From positions 31,547 through 62,832 of the forward strand of contig JAAOMT010000036.1 of assembly GCA_016748015.1 (NCBI GenBank): a DNA stretch of 31,286 nt, written 5' to 3'. Shown here in pieces: positions 1-11,109 of this stretch (positions are counted from its first letter, which is position 1; each line of letters opens with the position of its first letter). Under the pieces are notes generated by a model that worked only from the letters and a program-made list of their open reading frames with translations, ran no database searches and was not told where the DNA came from. This DNA comes from Geosiphon pyriformis. Taxonomy: Eukaryota > Glomeromycota > Glomeromycetes > Archaeosporales > Geosiphonaceae. Position numbers and translations under genes: made by a program.

Positions 1-2377
1 TAATTATGCAAAGTCTTTACAGCTAAAAAAAGCCAAATTATTTAAATGTTAAAATTGCAACAAAAAGTAACAGCTCTATAAATTCATTGGGAAAATATTT
101 AATTATCAATAAAAACATGAAGCTCAATTAGATAAACCTGTCAAATAAATTTGTAAAAAAAAAATTTGTACATAATTGAGATACACTGTATTCAATTTTG
201 TAGTATAATATAAATAATCAATAAATATTTGTTCTTTAAATACTTATTCAAATTAATTTTTTTTTAAGCAAAGGTTGTTCTAAATTAATTTACAAAAGTC
301 AATAGTTGGTAAAATTTAAAACTGAGCATAATAATAATTAAAAAATTGCATATTTTAAATAATAAAATTTTTGGAATCACTATATTAAACAAATCAAAAA
401 CTAAACATCTGAAATTTAACATTTACAATTATTTTCCAAATAGAAAAACCATTTTGTTTATAACACATTGTAAAAATTTTAAATTCTGTTTGTTAATCTG
501 TTTTAAAGAACTTAATATTGTATTATGCAACTATTGCAATTTTACTTAATGATAAGCATTGATAATTTAAAAAATAAAAGATTAATTAACAAATTTTTGG
601 TTGAATGAATTTTTTTTACTTTGTTTCTTACTATTTTTATTAATATATATTAATTACTGTATTATATAATTAATCTTTATTTTTTAGATAATTAACTTAA
701 TTGTTAACTTGATTATTAATCTAATTATTAATTAAATTGTTGATCTAATTACTAGTCTGATTGTTAATTTTTTTTGTAACTATATAAATAATAAATCTCT
801 TAATATAAAAGGCATTTAGCAATTAAAGTTTAATATTCCAATTTTTTTTATTTTTCTATTTTAAGTTTTTCAAAAAAAATCTTTTTTTTTGCTTTTACAA
901 AGTGTGGTTCTACTGTTATTTACATGCATAAACTAAAACATTTATAATAGATGTGATTCATGTTTTGTCTGTATGTAACCAGTCACCTGAACCAGTTAAG
1001 ACAACACCATATATTATTTAACACATTTTCAACTAAATTTTCAAACATCTAATCAATAAGTAAACTTGAAAAAATTTTCGAATTACTACTTAAATTATGA
1101 TAACTTATATAAACTAATTTTTCCAAGTAAAAATTTGCTTGCTCACAATATAATCTTCATTGATTAAATCAATGAATTATAATTTTGCATTGTATTTAAA
1201 CAAAACGCCTTTACGTTTTGGATGTTGGTAAATTCAAGCAATTAATAATGACCACAATAAAAAAATAGGGTGCAACTCACTGTATAGATATGTATTGCGG
1301 GCATTAGAAGAATGTTAGAGGGAAAATCCAGTAACTCAACTACCCTCTCAAACTGTTTTTTAATAAAGGGGAATTCTGCAATTCGGAATGTTATTGGATG
1401 ACGTAATTAATATGATTTCTAAAAAGTTAGTTTTTAGTTCTTTTAGAGTTGTAATCTACTCAAGGTCATTTTAATACCATATCAAATTTTTGTGAATTGA
1501 TTTGATTATTTAAAACTTTCAAACTAAGAATTTTGGATCGATAATTGGTCAGAGAGGTCTTTTATGATATTAGGTAGGTCTCAAAAGTGAATAATTGTGT
1601 TTTTGACAATATTTGCAAAAACTTTTTGAAAAAAGGTTTTCATAAAATTAACTATAATATCAAATAAAGAATCTGAATTAAATTTTAAGTTTTAAGCAAG
1701 ATTTACCCCACTCCAAATATTTATAAACCAATAATTTTTATTATAAAATAAGATAAATTATTTTCTAAACTAAATTATTCAATTTAATTAAAACCATTTT
1801 TATATAGATATATTTTTATTTTTATTAAACCCTAGAATTTTTAGAAGCATATTCAATATTGTGAATTTCAAATTATATTTTTTTAGAAAGAAATTTAAAT
1901 AATCATATACTTGAAATACCATTAAAGTTTCATTTCTTGGGAAAATGTTTAAATTAAACAAAATAATTTTAATTTGATTACTTGAAACTTTAGAAACTTA
2001 ATGAGTAGTAAAATTATTTACTATTAAAAATAAATTCAAGAAATCAACGAGATAATAATATATTGATACTTGGAAAATTTGTTTTTATACTTTTTTGAAA
2101 TGTATTTTTGACAATTTTTAAAAAATAAATTCATGCAAGGGAAAAATTTTTTGAATTACCGCTTAAAAGAAATATTAGCCTTGGAAAAGAAAAGAAAAAA
2201 TCATGATAACTTTTCAATTGCCTAAAGATGGGGGTATGACAATGCTTAAACTATGATGAATTACATAATTGATGATTTAAAAGGGCTTGGCATTTTTATA
2301 ATTATTATAAAAATTGCCATGAAATTTTTGTGTTGTCCATAGGTTTAGATTCTAAAAATTTTTAATCCCTCAACAAA
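1..2377. other. AT-rich intergenic DNA
   Basis: This stretch is dominated by A and T homopolymers and stop codons in all frames. I see no convincing gene. The only recognisable structure is a probable LINE 3' remnant near 881-1015, listed separately. From about 650 to 770 there is a loose AT-rich quasi-repeat built on attaatt/gttaat words, too degenerate to call a defined repeat. Confidence 0.6.
881..1015 (-). mobile_element. Decayed 5'-truncated LINE 3' end (probable)
   Basis: Read on the plus strand, a short T-run at 882-890 is followed by sequence that resembles the 3' untranslated end of the LINE at 14,568-14,720. The clearest part is 953-1004, which parallels 14,657-14,714: both have a tgtga-tcatg word, then tct--atg, then accag-cac, then acaacacca or ataacacta. 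The differences are mostly c/t and a/g. Insertion with poly-T on the left gives the same orientation as the young LINE. I infer a 5'-truncated dead copy. Upstream similarity fades quickly, so the inner boundary is uncertain. Confidence 0.5.
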
Positions 2378-2980
2378 ATGAACTCTCGAGGCTTCAATTC
2401 TCTTTTGATTCTTCTCTTTGTACTTTTCTCGATTTTTACAAAATCTTGTTCAACCTCTCCAATTCCCACAAGTCATCGTGAGGAGGATTTTTACAATCCT
2501 CGTGAATCAGTAACAGATACAAATAGTGATACAAAAAATAATTCAAACATTGATGCTGACCTTGTGTCAGAATCTGGTGATAAATTCATGACGTCAAATC
2601 TGGCATCCCTCAATCCAGCACTTTTCTTCCCACCCTCCGCCCAACTTCAAGATTCATCATCATCATCAGATCTCTCGAGTACTGATACAATCCCTTCATC
2701 ACCAATGATCTCTGATAAATTTCATCTTTTACATAAAAGAATGTGGCCAATGATGCTGAACAATCTTGGAATTTCAAAGAAAAAATTAGAAGAAATGCCT
2801 GAAGGAACAACAAATTATCACCAAGGAGCAGTTTATAACGGGGATGATAGTAATACAAATAATGTAACAATCGATGATGAGAAAAACGTTTCCGAAAGTG
2901 AACATACCAAAGGGCCGTTTATCCCTTTAGGACTCAAGAAGTATAAGGTTGTTAATCCCGAAGGTAGCAAAGTGAATTGA
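2378..2980 (+). CDS. Predicted secreted protein of unknown function
   Basis: This 200-residue single-exon frame begins with a classic secretion signal: a short polar start (MNSRGFN), then a hydrophobic core of Leu, Ile, Phe and Val from about residue 9 to 21, then TKSCSTS, where cleavage would be expected. The rest is rich in Ser, Asn, Asp and Thr and has no recognisable domain or membrane segment, so secretion to the wall or host interface is likely. At residues 120-121 a Lys-Arg pair after LLH is a possible Kex2-type cleavage site, preceding MWPMMLNNLG. A KKK follows at 134-136. The base composition is less AT-rich than its surroundings, which supports a real gene. A TATA-like tataattattataaa lies roughly 65-80 bases before the ATG. 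I do not recognise the family. A candidate effector or a processed peptide precursor are possibilities only. Confidence 0.7.
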   Translation: MNSRGFNSLLILLFVLFSIFTKSCSTSPIPTSHREEDFYNPRESVTDTNSDTKNNSNIDADLVSESGDKFMTSNLASLNPALFFPPSAQLQDSSSSSDLSSTDTIPSSPMISDKFHLLHKRMWPMMLNNLGISKKKLEEMPEGTTNYHQGAVYNGDDSNTNNVTIDDEKNVSESEHTKGPFIPLGLKKYKVVNPEGSKVN

Positions 2981-3487
2981 ACAGGTTCATCTTTTAAATT
3001 ATTTGAATATTTTTTTCTATTAGTATCATTTGAATTATTTTTTTGGTGCAATTAAAAATAAGAGCAGAAAGATGTAGTTGATTTGCAAAAGCTTGATATT
3101 TAAGCAAGGAAAGTTTTCTTATATGTAAAAAAGACTCCGCTTTATTTTATTTGTGGATGGTTGCCCTATTTATGAGACTTGCAATGCGGGATATCTCACG
3201 ATCACGCGGAAATAATATACAACAAATTTACATGCAAGAAAATTATAGATATTTAACAAAAAGTTCCGTGGTTGAAATTCAAAAAAGGCAATTTAAAAAT
3301 GCGTCTTCTTAATCAAGAAGATATAATTCTTCACAATCTCAAAAAAAAACAACCATTTGATCTCTACAGAGTTTCTTTTAATTATAATTTCGAAAATAAA
3401 TTAAATATTATGCTTTAAAGAATGAACAATTTGTTTGTAAATTATAAATGTAAATTTTCAAAATTTTGTCACCCTGCAAAACTTAAA
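2981..3487. other. Intergenic region between convergent genes
   Basis: This region lies between the stop codons of the secreted-protein gene (+) and the Smr gene (-), so it should hold two 3' ends. It is AT-rich. A less AT-rich patch at about 3,125-3,230 contains no usable frame. I see no further feature. Confidence 0.5.
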
Positions 3488-4225
3488 TCAGCAAATAACG
3501 CACCCATTGTCACCAAATAATTTATCGAACCACGAAAGATCGCCCTTCCCATGGTTAAACTCTACGTATAAGCATCCAGAGTTCGGTTTATTGGGTGTGC
3601 ACCGGAATTGATATTTTTGAACCAGTTCACCAATAGCAGGTTTCAATTTTGGTATACCGTTTAAGGAATGGTTTCCTTTGCCCACAATTATCATTAGGGT
3701 ATCGATTCGATTTGCTTTACATAATTTGATTCGTTCTTCTGTGTATTCAAGTGCTTCTTTTACAAAGAGACCATGTAAATCGATTTCATCTTTATTTCGG
3801 TGTCTATTATTTTCTGTATTTTAAGGGAAGAAAAAGGATAAGAATAATATTTGAAATAGTTTCTCAATTAATTATTTCATGGCATTAAATTAGAGAACAA
3901 CCAAGTTTTTTCAGATTACGTATGCCTACTTAAATTGCGAAATTCAGCTCATCTTTTTTTTTTAAAAAAAAATTCAATAAACCCATCTCCATTGCATACC
4001 AGAAAAAATAATTTCAGCCGCTTTTTTATTATAAAGTTCCATGAGTCGATAATGCTCTTTGCTCTTATTAGATAAATCTTTGGCCTTTCTCTTGTTTCCA
4101 CTTTTATATGCTTTTTGTGCCTGTTCCGAAATATCTTTTCGTATTTTTGCTTGTTCATCGGCATTATGACGATATTTGGCAGCTTCTGTTCCAGATGATT
4201 GTGGGATTGATCCACTTTGACCCAT
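3488..4225 (-). CDS. DUF1771-Smr domain protein with possible N-myristoyl and CaaX signals
   Basis: Two exons, 4225-4000 and 3813-3488, join to a 183-residue protein. The 186-base intron (3999-3814) starts GTATGC and ends ATACAG, and it splits codon 76. Residues 17-75 are a charged helical DUF1771 region (YRHNADEQAKIRKDISEQAQ, then AYKSGN). Residues 86-160 are a small MutS-related (Smr) domain with DLHG at 87-90 and GKGNHS at 120-125, the two hallmark motifs. Smr domains bind or cut nucleic acid, and DUF1771-Smr proteins are a widespread eukaryotic pairing. The length suits a minimal member. Unusually, the protein starts MGQSGS, a myristoylation-like context, and ends CVIC, a CaaX-like box, so membrane anchoring is plausible. 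The start is the only Met upstream of DUF1771, and a TATA-like run lies about 100 bases before it. The substrate is unknown. Confidence 0.88.
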
Positions 4226-4319
4226 GACGACTACCGAATTTTCAGTTTATTTTGAAATTCCGAGTAAAGAGCTTCGAGATATTTTAGTATTTTTACAATT
4301 ATGAAAATCGCTTTGGAGG

Positions 4320-4335
4320 GCTTTATATATATATT
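4320..4335 (-). promoter_or_regulatory. TATA-like element of the Smr gene
   Basis: On the minus strand this reads aatatatatataaag, about 95-110 bases before the ATG of the DUF1771-Smr gene, a reasonable place for a TATA box. In such AT-rich DNA the match alone is weak; the position and the local GC-richer flank are what make it noticeable. Confidence 0.35.
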
Positions 4336-7100
4336 GTACAATTGTTAATTCAATACATTTCTTTTTTCGGAAAAAATTAGAATCGGCCGAAAGGAATAAT
4401 TAAGAGTGGTGAAACGTTAAAAAAAATCAAAGAATGGCCTTTTTCTAATTTTCATGGTTGTTAACATTTCCCCTGACCACCACATGACAACATATGTGTA
4501 CCCAGTGTTAATGCGTTAAACAAACGTGCTTTCACTTTATAAGGTATGATGTAATATCTGATAAGGGTACAAATTAAACCTAATGTATGACAAAGTCAGA
4601 TGTTCGTGGGAATTCAAATCAATAATAAATGCTGTCAAATACATTTAAATTTTTGAATGAAAAAAACTAGGATAACTCTTATTACAATAAAGTAAAAAAA
4701 GATACGCGATTGGAAAATAGCTAAAGAAATTTTTAGCTCCGGATGTTGGGGGAAAACTCTTGAATATTTTCAGTGAGTGTATTAAGATTTCAATGATTAG
4801 TAACTTATATGAATATATGATACAAGGAAAACTCCATTTGAAAAATCATGTGATTAAATCATTATTAGGCGTTTTAAATTGAATGGTAAATTTTCTAAAT
4901 ACCAAAAATCATTAAGAGAGTTACCTTTACAACTCTCCTTAAAAAAATCTGGCACAAGATTATGAAGGCTTTATATCGTTATTTGTCTGTTAACTGTTAC
5001 AATTTAAGAATAAACATTTTTCAAGATTGCTTGCAAAATTATCGAGAAATTTATGATCAAAGTTTTATACAACTTTATTTGCAACAACGAAATAAAATAA
5101 AATTTTATAAATGTATTTTGTTGATTTCCATCTATTTAAGGTTTAAATGCACCTAAGAATTTTTTTGATTCTAGACGCTTGAGCAGTTTTTATTGAAATG
5201 ATGAATTGTAGCTTGGGTTTTAGTATGTGTAATGTAATTGTGACACTACATAAAATAGCTTCGCAAAATCCAATAACGCTGTCTTTCCAAGAAATTGACA
5301 AGTCACCAATGAACTAACTAGTTCCCATGATGGCAATATGCGTTCTTGATCTTTGAAATACTTCATCTGCGTAAATTGCCAATATTTTAGTAGTCAATAT
5401 TAAAGTTTGGTCTGGCTTTATACAAAAAAAATTGTGTAAATGAGCTTATCCTCGTATGAATAAGTGTTGTTGCGCAAATACAGGAGCTAGATTTTAAAAG
5501 ATTATAATAACAAGTACGAAATAAAAATTCAAGTCATTTTATGATTACTTTTAATAATATTAATGCTCTTGCAATTAAATTTAATTATTGTATTTTATAA
5601 ATTATTAGACATTTTTTTTCGACATTGAATTCTGTTTATTATTAACTCAAAGATATTATTTTAGATCACATATACATTAGTAAATTAAATAGTATTTTTG
5701 ATAAATTAAAAAAAGGGAATTTTTTTAAAACTATATGATCCTTATCGATCGTTTTTAATAATTATTTTAAATAAAAATGTTATATTTATTTGTTATTTAG
5801 ATTTAAACATATTATCATTATACTTATTAAAGTTGATTTGGTAAAAAAAAATTGATATAACATATTAATATAATATTTTCAATATTTTATTTTATTAAAA
5901 ATTAATGAATAATTTATTATATAAATTTAAAAAATCTATTATGATCAATTTGTTAGTAATACTCAAATGTATCTATTGTAATTTGTTTTTTTTTTACTTA
6001 TTAATTATATTTAAAAATTTTCAGGTTTATAATAAAATTATTCGTAATTTTTAATAAAATAAAATATTGAAAATATCAATCTTTTATTTCTTGAACTTTT
6101 AAAGTCAAAAAATTTCATACTAATCTTTTCGTTTTTTTTAATTGATTAATTAAATATAATCAATTAATAATTTATCATAATAATATTTTGAAATTTATTA
6201 GCTTTTTGTATTAAATCATACTTTATTATTATTATTATTATAAACTGCAAGAACTATTCAAGCATAAAATGTTTTAAGTTTATTAAAGTGGAATCGTCTG
6301 ATCATGTGTTTGTTTGTTGTGCAAATTTAATAAAATGTTGGAAATTTTAGGAATTTGAGATTGGTTCATTAGATTAATTCTGGTGTCTTGCAAGATTTAA
6401 GGAACATGATACTCTCGTATTCAATAGCAACATCTATTATAGAACATGTATATGTGAAAATAAGTAGATAATATATTTATACTTAATAATTGCAAGCAGT
6501 TCTCCTTGAAGCTGAAGGATATGTTTGAGGAGAATTGCAATTTTACGGTATAATGAAATGGATGGTTGCGGGAATAAATTAATATTTACGCCTCAGACTT
6601 TTTTAGAATTTGGAAACAAGATAAATTTTGATAACTGTCTTGCCACCACTATTTTCTGTTGGGATTGTAATTAATTTGAATTTTTGAGAAAACAATTAAG
6701 TTGTTAGAAAGTTTAGACTGAATAAAAACAAATTTCAAATTCAGTAAATTACTTGTATAATTTAATTGGCAAAAACAAAAAAAAATCTGAATATTATATA
6801 TTATTTAATACATAAAATATTTACCTGTTTTTAATAAATGTTCGATAAAATTTAAAGAAACTAGTTTTATAATAATTTAATTAAAAGATACTTAAAATTT
6901 ATAGAGTAATCATAGAATAAGTATATCACAATTTGAATGTTGTCAGATATTATTTATATTTTGATAGCTTTTGATCAGAGATGAATATTAAATATGGGCA
7001 GTTTTGACATTTTAGCAGTTGTAGTCATCATGATTTATCGATTCATGTTAGCCTAATCAATTTTGATATTCTTCAACTCATTTGATGAGAACTGAGACCT
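4336..7100. other. AT-rich intergenic DNA
   Basis: No gene is supported. A 64-codon frame at 4962-5156 has no domain, no intron context and ordinary chance length. A short ATT microsatellite lies at about 6,222-6,241, and a small imperfect hairpin at about 6,489-6,542 (ttgcaa...ttctcct / aggagaa-ttgcaa). The inverted repeat at 5,874-6,075 is listed separately. Confidence 0.5.
5874..6075. repeat. Imperfect inverted repeat, about 48-bp arms
   Basis: The left arm 5874-5921 and the right arm 6028-6075 are near-perfect reverse complements. The first 31 bases of the left arm match exactly, and the rest differs by a few substitutions and one-base gaps. The spacer is about 106 bases. Both arms are AT-only or nearly so. 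It could be a decayed miniature transposon, but I see no clear target duplication. Confidence 0.55.
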
Positions 7101-7360
7101 AATAATAAAGAAATAATAAAATAATGAAAATTTCTATTAATAAAAACTATAACTTTAAAAAAATCTTATTTCAAAAGACAAGCCTTTTTAAGATTTAGAA
7201 AATTCGAGGTAAAAATATCCAAAATAAAATATTTTTTCACCTATTTACCTAAGTGATAGGTTATTTGATAAATGTAAATGCTTCCTGTTCACAGATCTGT
7301 AAAATTTAAACACAATAATTAGTAAAAGATATGCAAGCAACTAGGGTCTTATGAATAAAT

Positions 7361-7430
7361 CATACAACTCATTTGGGTAACAAGACAATAAGACAATGAG
7401 GAAACTTGTTTGGCGTATTTCTTTATGTAG
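7361..7430 (+). promoter_or_regulatory. Conserved 70-bp block, copy 1 (distal, kinase A)
   Basis: The block reads from atacaactcatttgggtaa through gacaat and gaaacttgtttggcgtattt to ctttatgtag. It is strongly conserved with 7795-7864 and with the minus strand of 30161-30230. Three copies that stay alike inside AT-drifting DNA suggest either recent duplication or function. No protein can be read through it. Confidence 0.5.
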
Positions 7431-7794
7431 AGAATCTTTTTTCTTGGGAATAACTCAACCGAATAATTAATGATCCAAAAAATTTCGTTTGAAGCATCCG
7501 AAGTTAGTTTGAAAAGAAACTAAAACTTTATAGAAATTAAAAGGAACCATTGATAAAAATTTTCTGTTTTAGTATTAGGCAAACTAAAAATAATTTTATA
7601 TAAAAATTTCTATTGTTAATGCATAATGCTTTATTTATAAAGATAAGCCTTTTTAAGATTTAGAAAATCCGAAACTAAAACTCATCAAGTTGACCTATTC
7701 ACCTATTAACCTATTAAACTATTAATAGATCTGTAAAGGTTAAACACAATAATTAATAAAAGATATGCAAACAACAAGGGTCTTATAATTAAAT

Positions 7795-7864
7795 CCTACA
7801 ACTCATTTGGGTAACAAGACAATGTGACAATGGGGAAACTTGTTTGGCGTATTTCTTTGTGTAC
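7795..7864 (+). promoter_or_regulatory. Conserved 70-bp block, copy 2 (proximal, kinase A)
   Basis: The same block as at 7361-7430, ending about 180 bases before the ATG of kinase copy A. The corresponding block of copy B ends about 230 bases before that gene's ATG, because copy B has roughly 50 extra bases in between. It may be an upstream control element, but this is inferred only from conservation and position. Confidence 0.5.
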
Positions 7865-7918
7865 TTTAGCTACTTTTAAGGTTAATAAATTGATTTTTTT
7901 ACTATGTGAACACAGAGA

Positions 7919-7935
7919 AACAATATAAATAAGAA
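7919..7935 (+). promoter_or_regulatory. TATA-like element of kinase A
   Basis: The sequence acaatataaataagaac lies about 115-125 bases before the ATG. It is retained, apart from neighbouring changes, in the same place upstream of kinase copy B (minus strand, about 30,037-30,053). The whole leader from here to the ATG is highly alike in the two copies. Confidence 0.45.
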
Positions 7936-8045
7936 CTCGGCGTTTAAATAAATTACTTTTTAAACGTACTATCAAATAAACATTTTCAAAAAAACCCTCT
8001 TCAAATAATAATCTATTTACATTTTATCCGTTCATATTCATACCC

Positions 8046-9591
8046 ATGGAAAACAAAGAAATTAAAAGAATAACTCGTCTAGAATCTCATGATTGCAATG
8101 AGTGTGAAAAATGTCAAGAGAGCATTAAAAATTATAGTAATAATTGGTGTAGTGCATGCCATTTCATATTTTTTGAAAAACTTTACCAAGACTTTTCAAG
8201 TAGCAATAAAGTAGTTGATGAAATGATTAAGAATCCAATCTATATTCCACCTAATAAGAATAATCAAAACTGTGATGATGTTCTTTACTATGAATGGATT
8301 CCATGGGAGCGTTTGTCGAATATTAACCAAATTGCTAAAGGAGGGTTGGGTATAATTTATAAAGCAACCCTAATTGATGGAATAATTGCTCCCTGGAGTA
8401 TAAAACATTATGGTTCAATGAAATATAAAAGAAGAGGAACACAGGAAGTAGCAATAAAAATTATTAAAACGAACAGTGAAGAAGTGTTTAAAGAGGTAAA
8501 CAAACTATTATTATTGATATTTATATTTAAATAATTTTTAATTAATTCATATTTACCTATTATTTATTTACTGTATATTATCATTTATTTACTATTTTAC
8601 ACTGTGTCGTTGATAGTTAAATATTCGAAGAGCTATATCTATTAGCGATGATTATAAATACGAAAATAACATCTCTTATATATATGGGATTACGCAAAAC
8701 GCTGAAACACACGAGTATGGAATTGTGATGCCCTTTGCTAAACTTGGAGATATGCGAAAATATTTATCAACAAATTTCCATTCTACAAGTTGGATTGATA
8801 AAATATGGATCGCAGGTAATATAGCTGAAGGACTTAAACAAATTCATACTTGTGGTATGGTTCATCGTGACCTACACTCGGGCAACATCCTACAATTCAA
8901 TGAAGATGAAGTGAAAATTGGAGACCTCGGATTATGTCAACCAGTAAAAAATGAAGCAACAACAACAACAGAGGAAAAAAAGATATATGGAGTGATTCCA
9001 TACATTCCACCAGAAGTTTTAAGAGGAGAAAATTTTACAACAGCTGGTGATATTTATAGTTATGGAATGTTATTATGGGAATTATCAACAGGAAAGCCTC
9101 CCTTTTATGAATATAAACATGATCATATTCTTATAATGGCTATTTTAAATGGTCAAAGACCTAAGATTACCTCCCCACTTATTCCACCTTGTATTGTCGA
9201 AATAATTGTAAAGTGTTGGGATCCTAATCCTAAGAATCGTCCTACTGTCGAAGAAGTTAGGTATAAGATATGGGAACTTAAAAGCAAGTATAGTAGGATG
9301 AAAACTGATGTTTATAAAGATGAGGAGCTTATAGCTGGTGGGTTTGTATATCAAGAGTCTGCAGATGAGGAGTCTGGAGTATGGAAGTTTTCATATGTAG
9401 AGTCTAAAACTGTAGGTCTTCTGTTTAGAGAATCAGATAAATACGTAAAAGAAATGGCAGAAAGTGACGACTCAACGACAACAAATCAATCAACTACGAC
9501 AATGACAACGACAACAACTCGTATTCATCCAGGAGCAGTTTATACAAGTCGTGTTTTAACTTTGCAAATGTTTCAAGAAACAAAAGGTTAG
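8046..9591 (+). CDS. TKL-like protein kinase, copy A (intact)
   Basis: Exons 8046-8495 and 8617-9591 join in phase 0 across a 121-base intron (gtaaac...gatag), giving 474 residues. The N-terminus has a small Cys cluster (C20-x2-C23, C35-x2-C38), probably a zinc ribbon. A linker with EWIPW at 83-87 leads into the kinase domain: Gly loop IAKGGLGIIYKA (96-107), VAIK with Lys138, HRDLHSGN (233-240), GDLGLC with Asp253 in place of the usual DFG, PPE at 282-284, and a helical C-lobe. The ATP-binding and catalytic residues are all present. The tail is Thr-rich, then IHPGAVYTSR, as in many glomeromycete kinases. This architecture fits the large TKL-like kinase expansion of Rhizophagus; the substrate is unknown. 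After TSRV the frame differs by one T from copy B. A donor at 9587 (gttagt) and an acceptor at 9792 would instead end the protein a few residues later, in DDA. Confidence 0.9.
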
Positions 9592-11005
9592 TCTATTTAA
9601 TTTAGAAATAATTAATTTATTTGATTTATTTATTATACAGTATATTAAAAAAATACATTTAATTTACATTACTATTTTAAAAGAATTAGTGTTTCTCCCT
9701 AAAGGTAAGAAATTGAAAAAAATTTTAAATATAATTATGGAATTTACATTATAATATTTTAAATGGTTATTTTACTATTTATTTTATATTAGACGACGCT
9801 TAATATATCTAATCGTGATCGGGTATCTTTATTTCCCATTCGTAAGTACGTTAACTCTATAATGAGATTAATTTTTTTACTTGGTTAATCTTTTCATAAG
9901 TGATATATTTTAAAATTTTAATTCTAGTAGTTACAATATTTATTACATTCATTTCATTATGTTTTCATTCTTTTATCAATTTATTATAAAATATTCCCTT
10001 TGAGTTTGATGTTTAATTGTTTAGTTGTTAACTTAATTCAACTTATAAATCTCAATTATCTAAGATATTGCCTAGCAGTAGGTTATAACAACAGAATGAA
10101 TTCTATGTAACCTAACACGCGATCTCTAATTTATCGAACCAATGAGTAGAATGGTCATATCTCCAAATAAAATAAATTTAAACAAATAAAAATATACTTC
10201 TTTAAAGAGTTTATTACTATTCTGCAAAGATGTGTTAATAAATTTTATTTGGTGCTTTGAATTAGTTTTGTTTCTTAAAATTCCATTTTACAATGATATT
10301 TCATGCTATCTAAATCAATTAATCTATCAATTTATGTTGTTTTATTAATGCATTGAATCCTATTCTAGCGATTTCATTGATATTTTTTATATAATAAACA
10401 GTTTTAATTTAATAATAATAATAATTTTATTATTAAATGGAATATAAAGTGAATTCTTAATAATTCAATTATTTCCTATGATTTATTACAATCCTAATAT
10501 TTTATTCAAAAGGAATATAATTTTTTAAGAAGTGTTGCAAAAAAAATAAATAGAATTAACTAATTACAATAGTTTTAATTGTTTATGCTCGACTTTGCAT
10601 AAATTTTTAGTTCAATCAATTTAAATCAATTAAAATTTTTAAAATTTCAAATAATATATTTTGAAATACATTTTTATTCACATTATTGTATTAATAAAAA
10701 AATGTTATAATATTAAATTTTTCTAAAACGAAGTCGGTTTTGGTTTTCCTGTTTAATTGTATTAATAGTGTTTGAAAATTCTTTTAATAACATAATTTCA
10801 ATGTAATTTTCTTAATAAAATTAAATATTTTGATCAACTTTTGATAATTATAAATTTATTTAAATAACCAAAGCATTTCAAAATTTTACAATGTTATATA
10901 AATATATTTTAAAATTTTATAAAATAATAATTTTGAATTAAATTTGAAATTTGTTGAATTTTTTGTAATGATAATCCCAATTTAATATAAAAAAAATTTG
11001 ATTTT
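9592..11005. other. AT-rich DNA downstream of kinase A
   Basis: The first 240 bases are probably the 3' end of the kinase gene. A patch at 9807-9835 (ctaatcgtgatcggg-atctt) matches the minus strand of about 28,316-28,345 behind copy B, so the duplication includes the downstream sequence. Beyond that I see no gene or repeat until LINE-like sequence starts near 11,010. Confidence 0.5.
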
Positions 11006-11109
11006 TTTCCCATACATCTCTAATTCTTCAAAGAGCCCAATTTTTGCAAAAAAGTTTAATTTTGGTTTTTCTGCTATATTTCAAGAATTCAACTCCTTTA
11101 TTATGGGCT

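Larger units (their letters stand above)
7110..7866. repeat. Tandem duplication upstream of kinase copy A
   Basis: Two related segments lie at about 7110-7431 and 7582-7866. They share, in order: aagcctttttaagattta (from 7180 and from 7645), acctatt-acct, agatctgtaaa, taaacacaataatta, agatatgcaa (7327 and 7761), and a 70-bp block ending gaaacttgtttggcgtattt. Offsets drift from 465 to 434 bases, so the copies have internal indels. The last block recurs upstream of kinase copy B. Confidence 0.8.

Noticed and set aside
346-549. 67-codon frame on plus
   Set aside because: It lies in extremely AT-rich DNA, has no domain, signal peptide or intron context, and no ATG start (it opens with TTG). Chance length.
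2610-3051. Antisense frames under and beyond the secreted-protein gene
   Set aside because: They overlap a better-supported gene with a signal peptide and show no domain.
4962-5156. 64-codon frame on plus
   Set aside because: AT-rich codon content, no recognisable motif, no promoter context; considered spurious.
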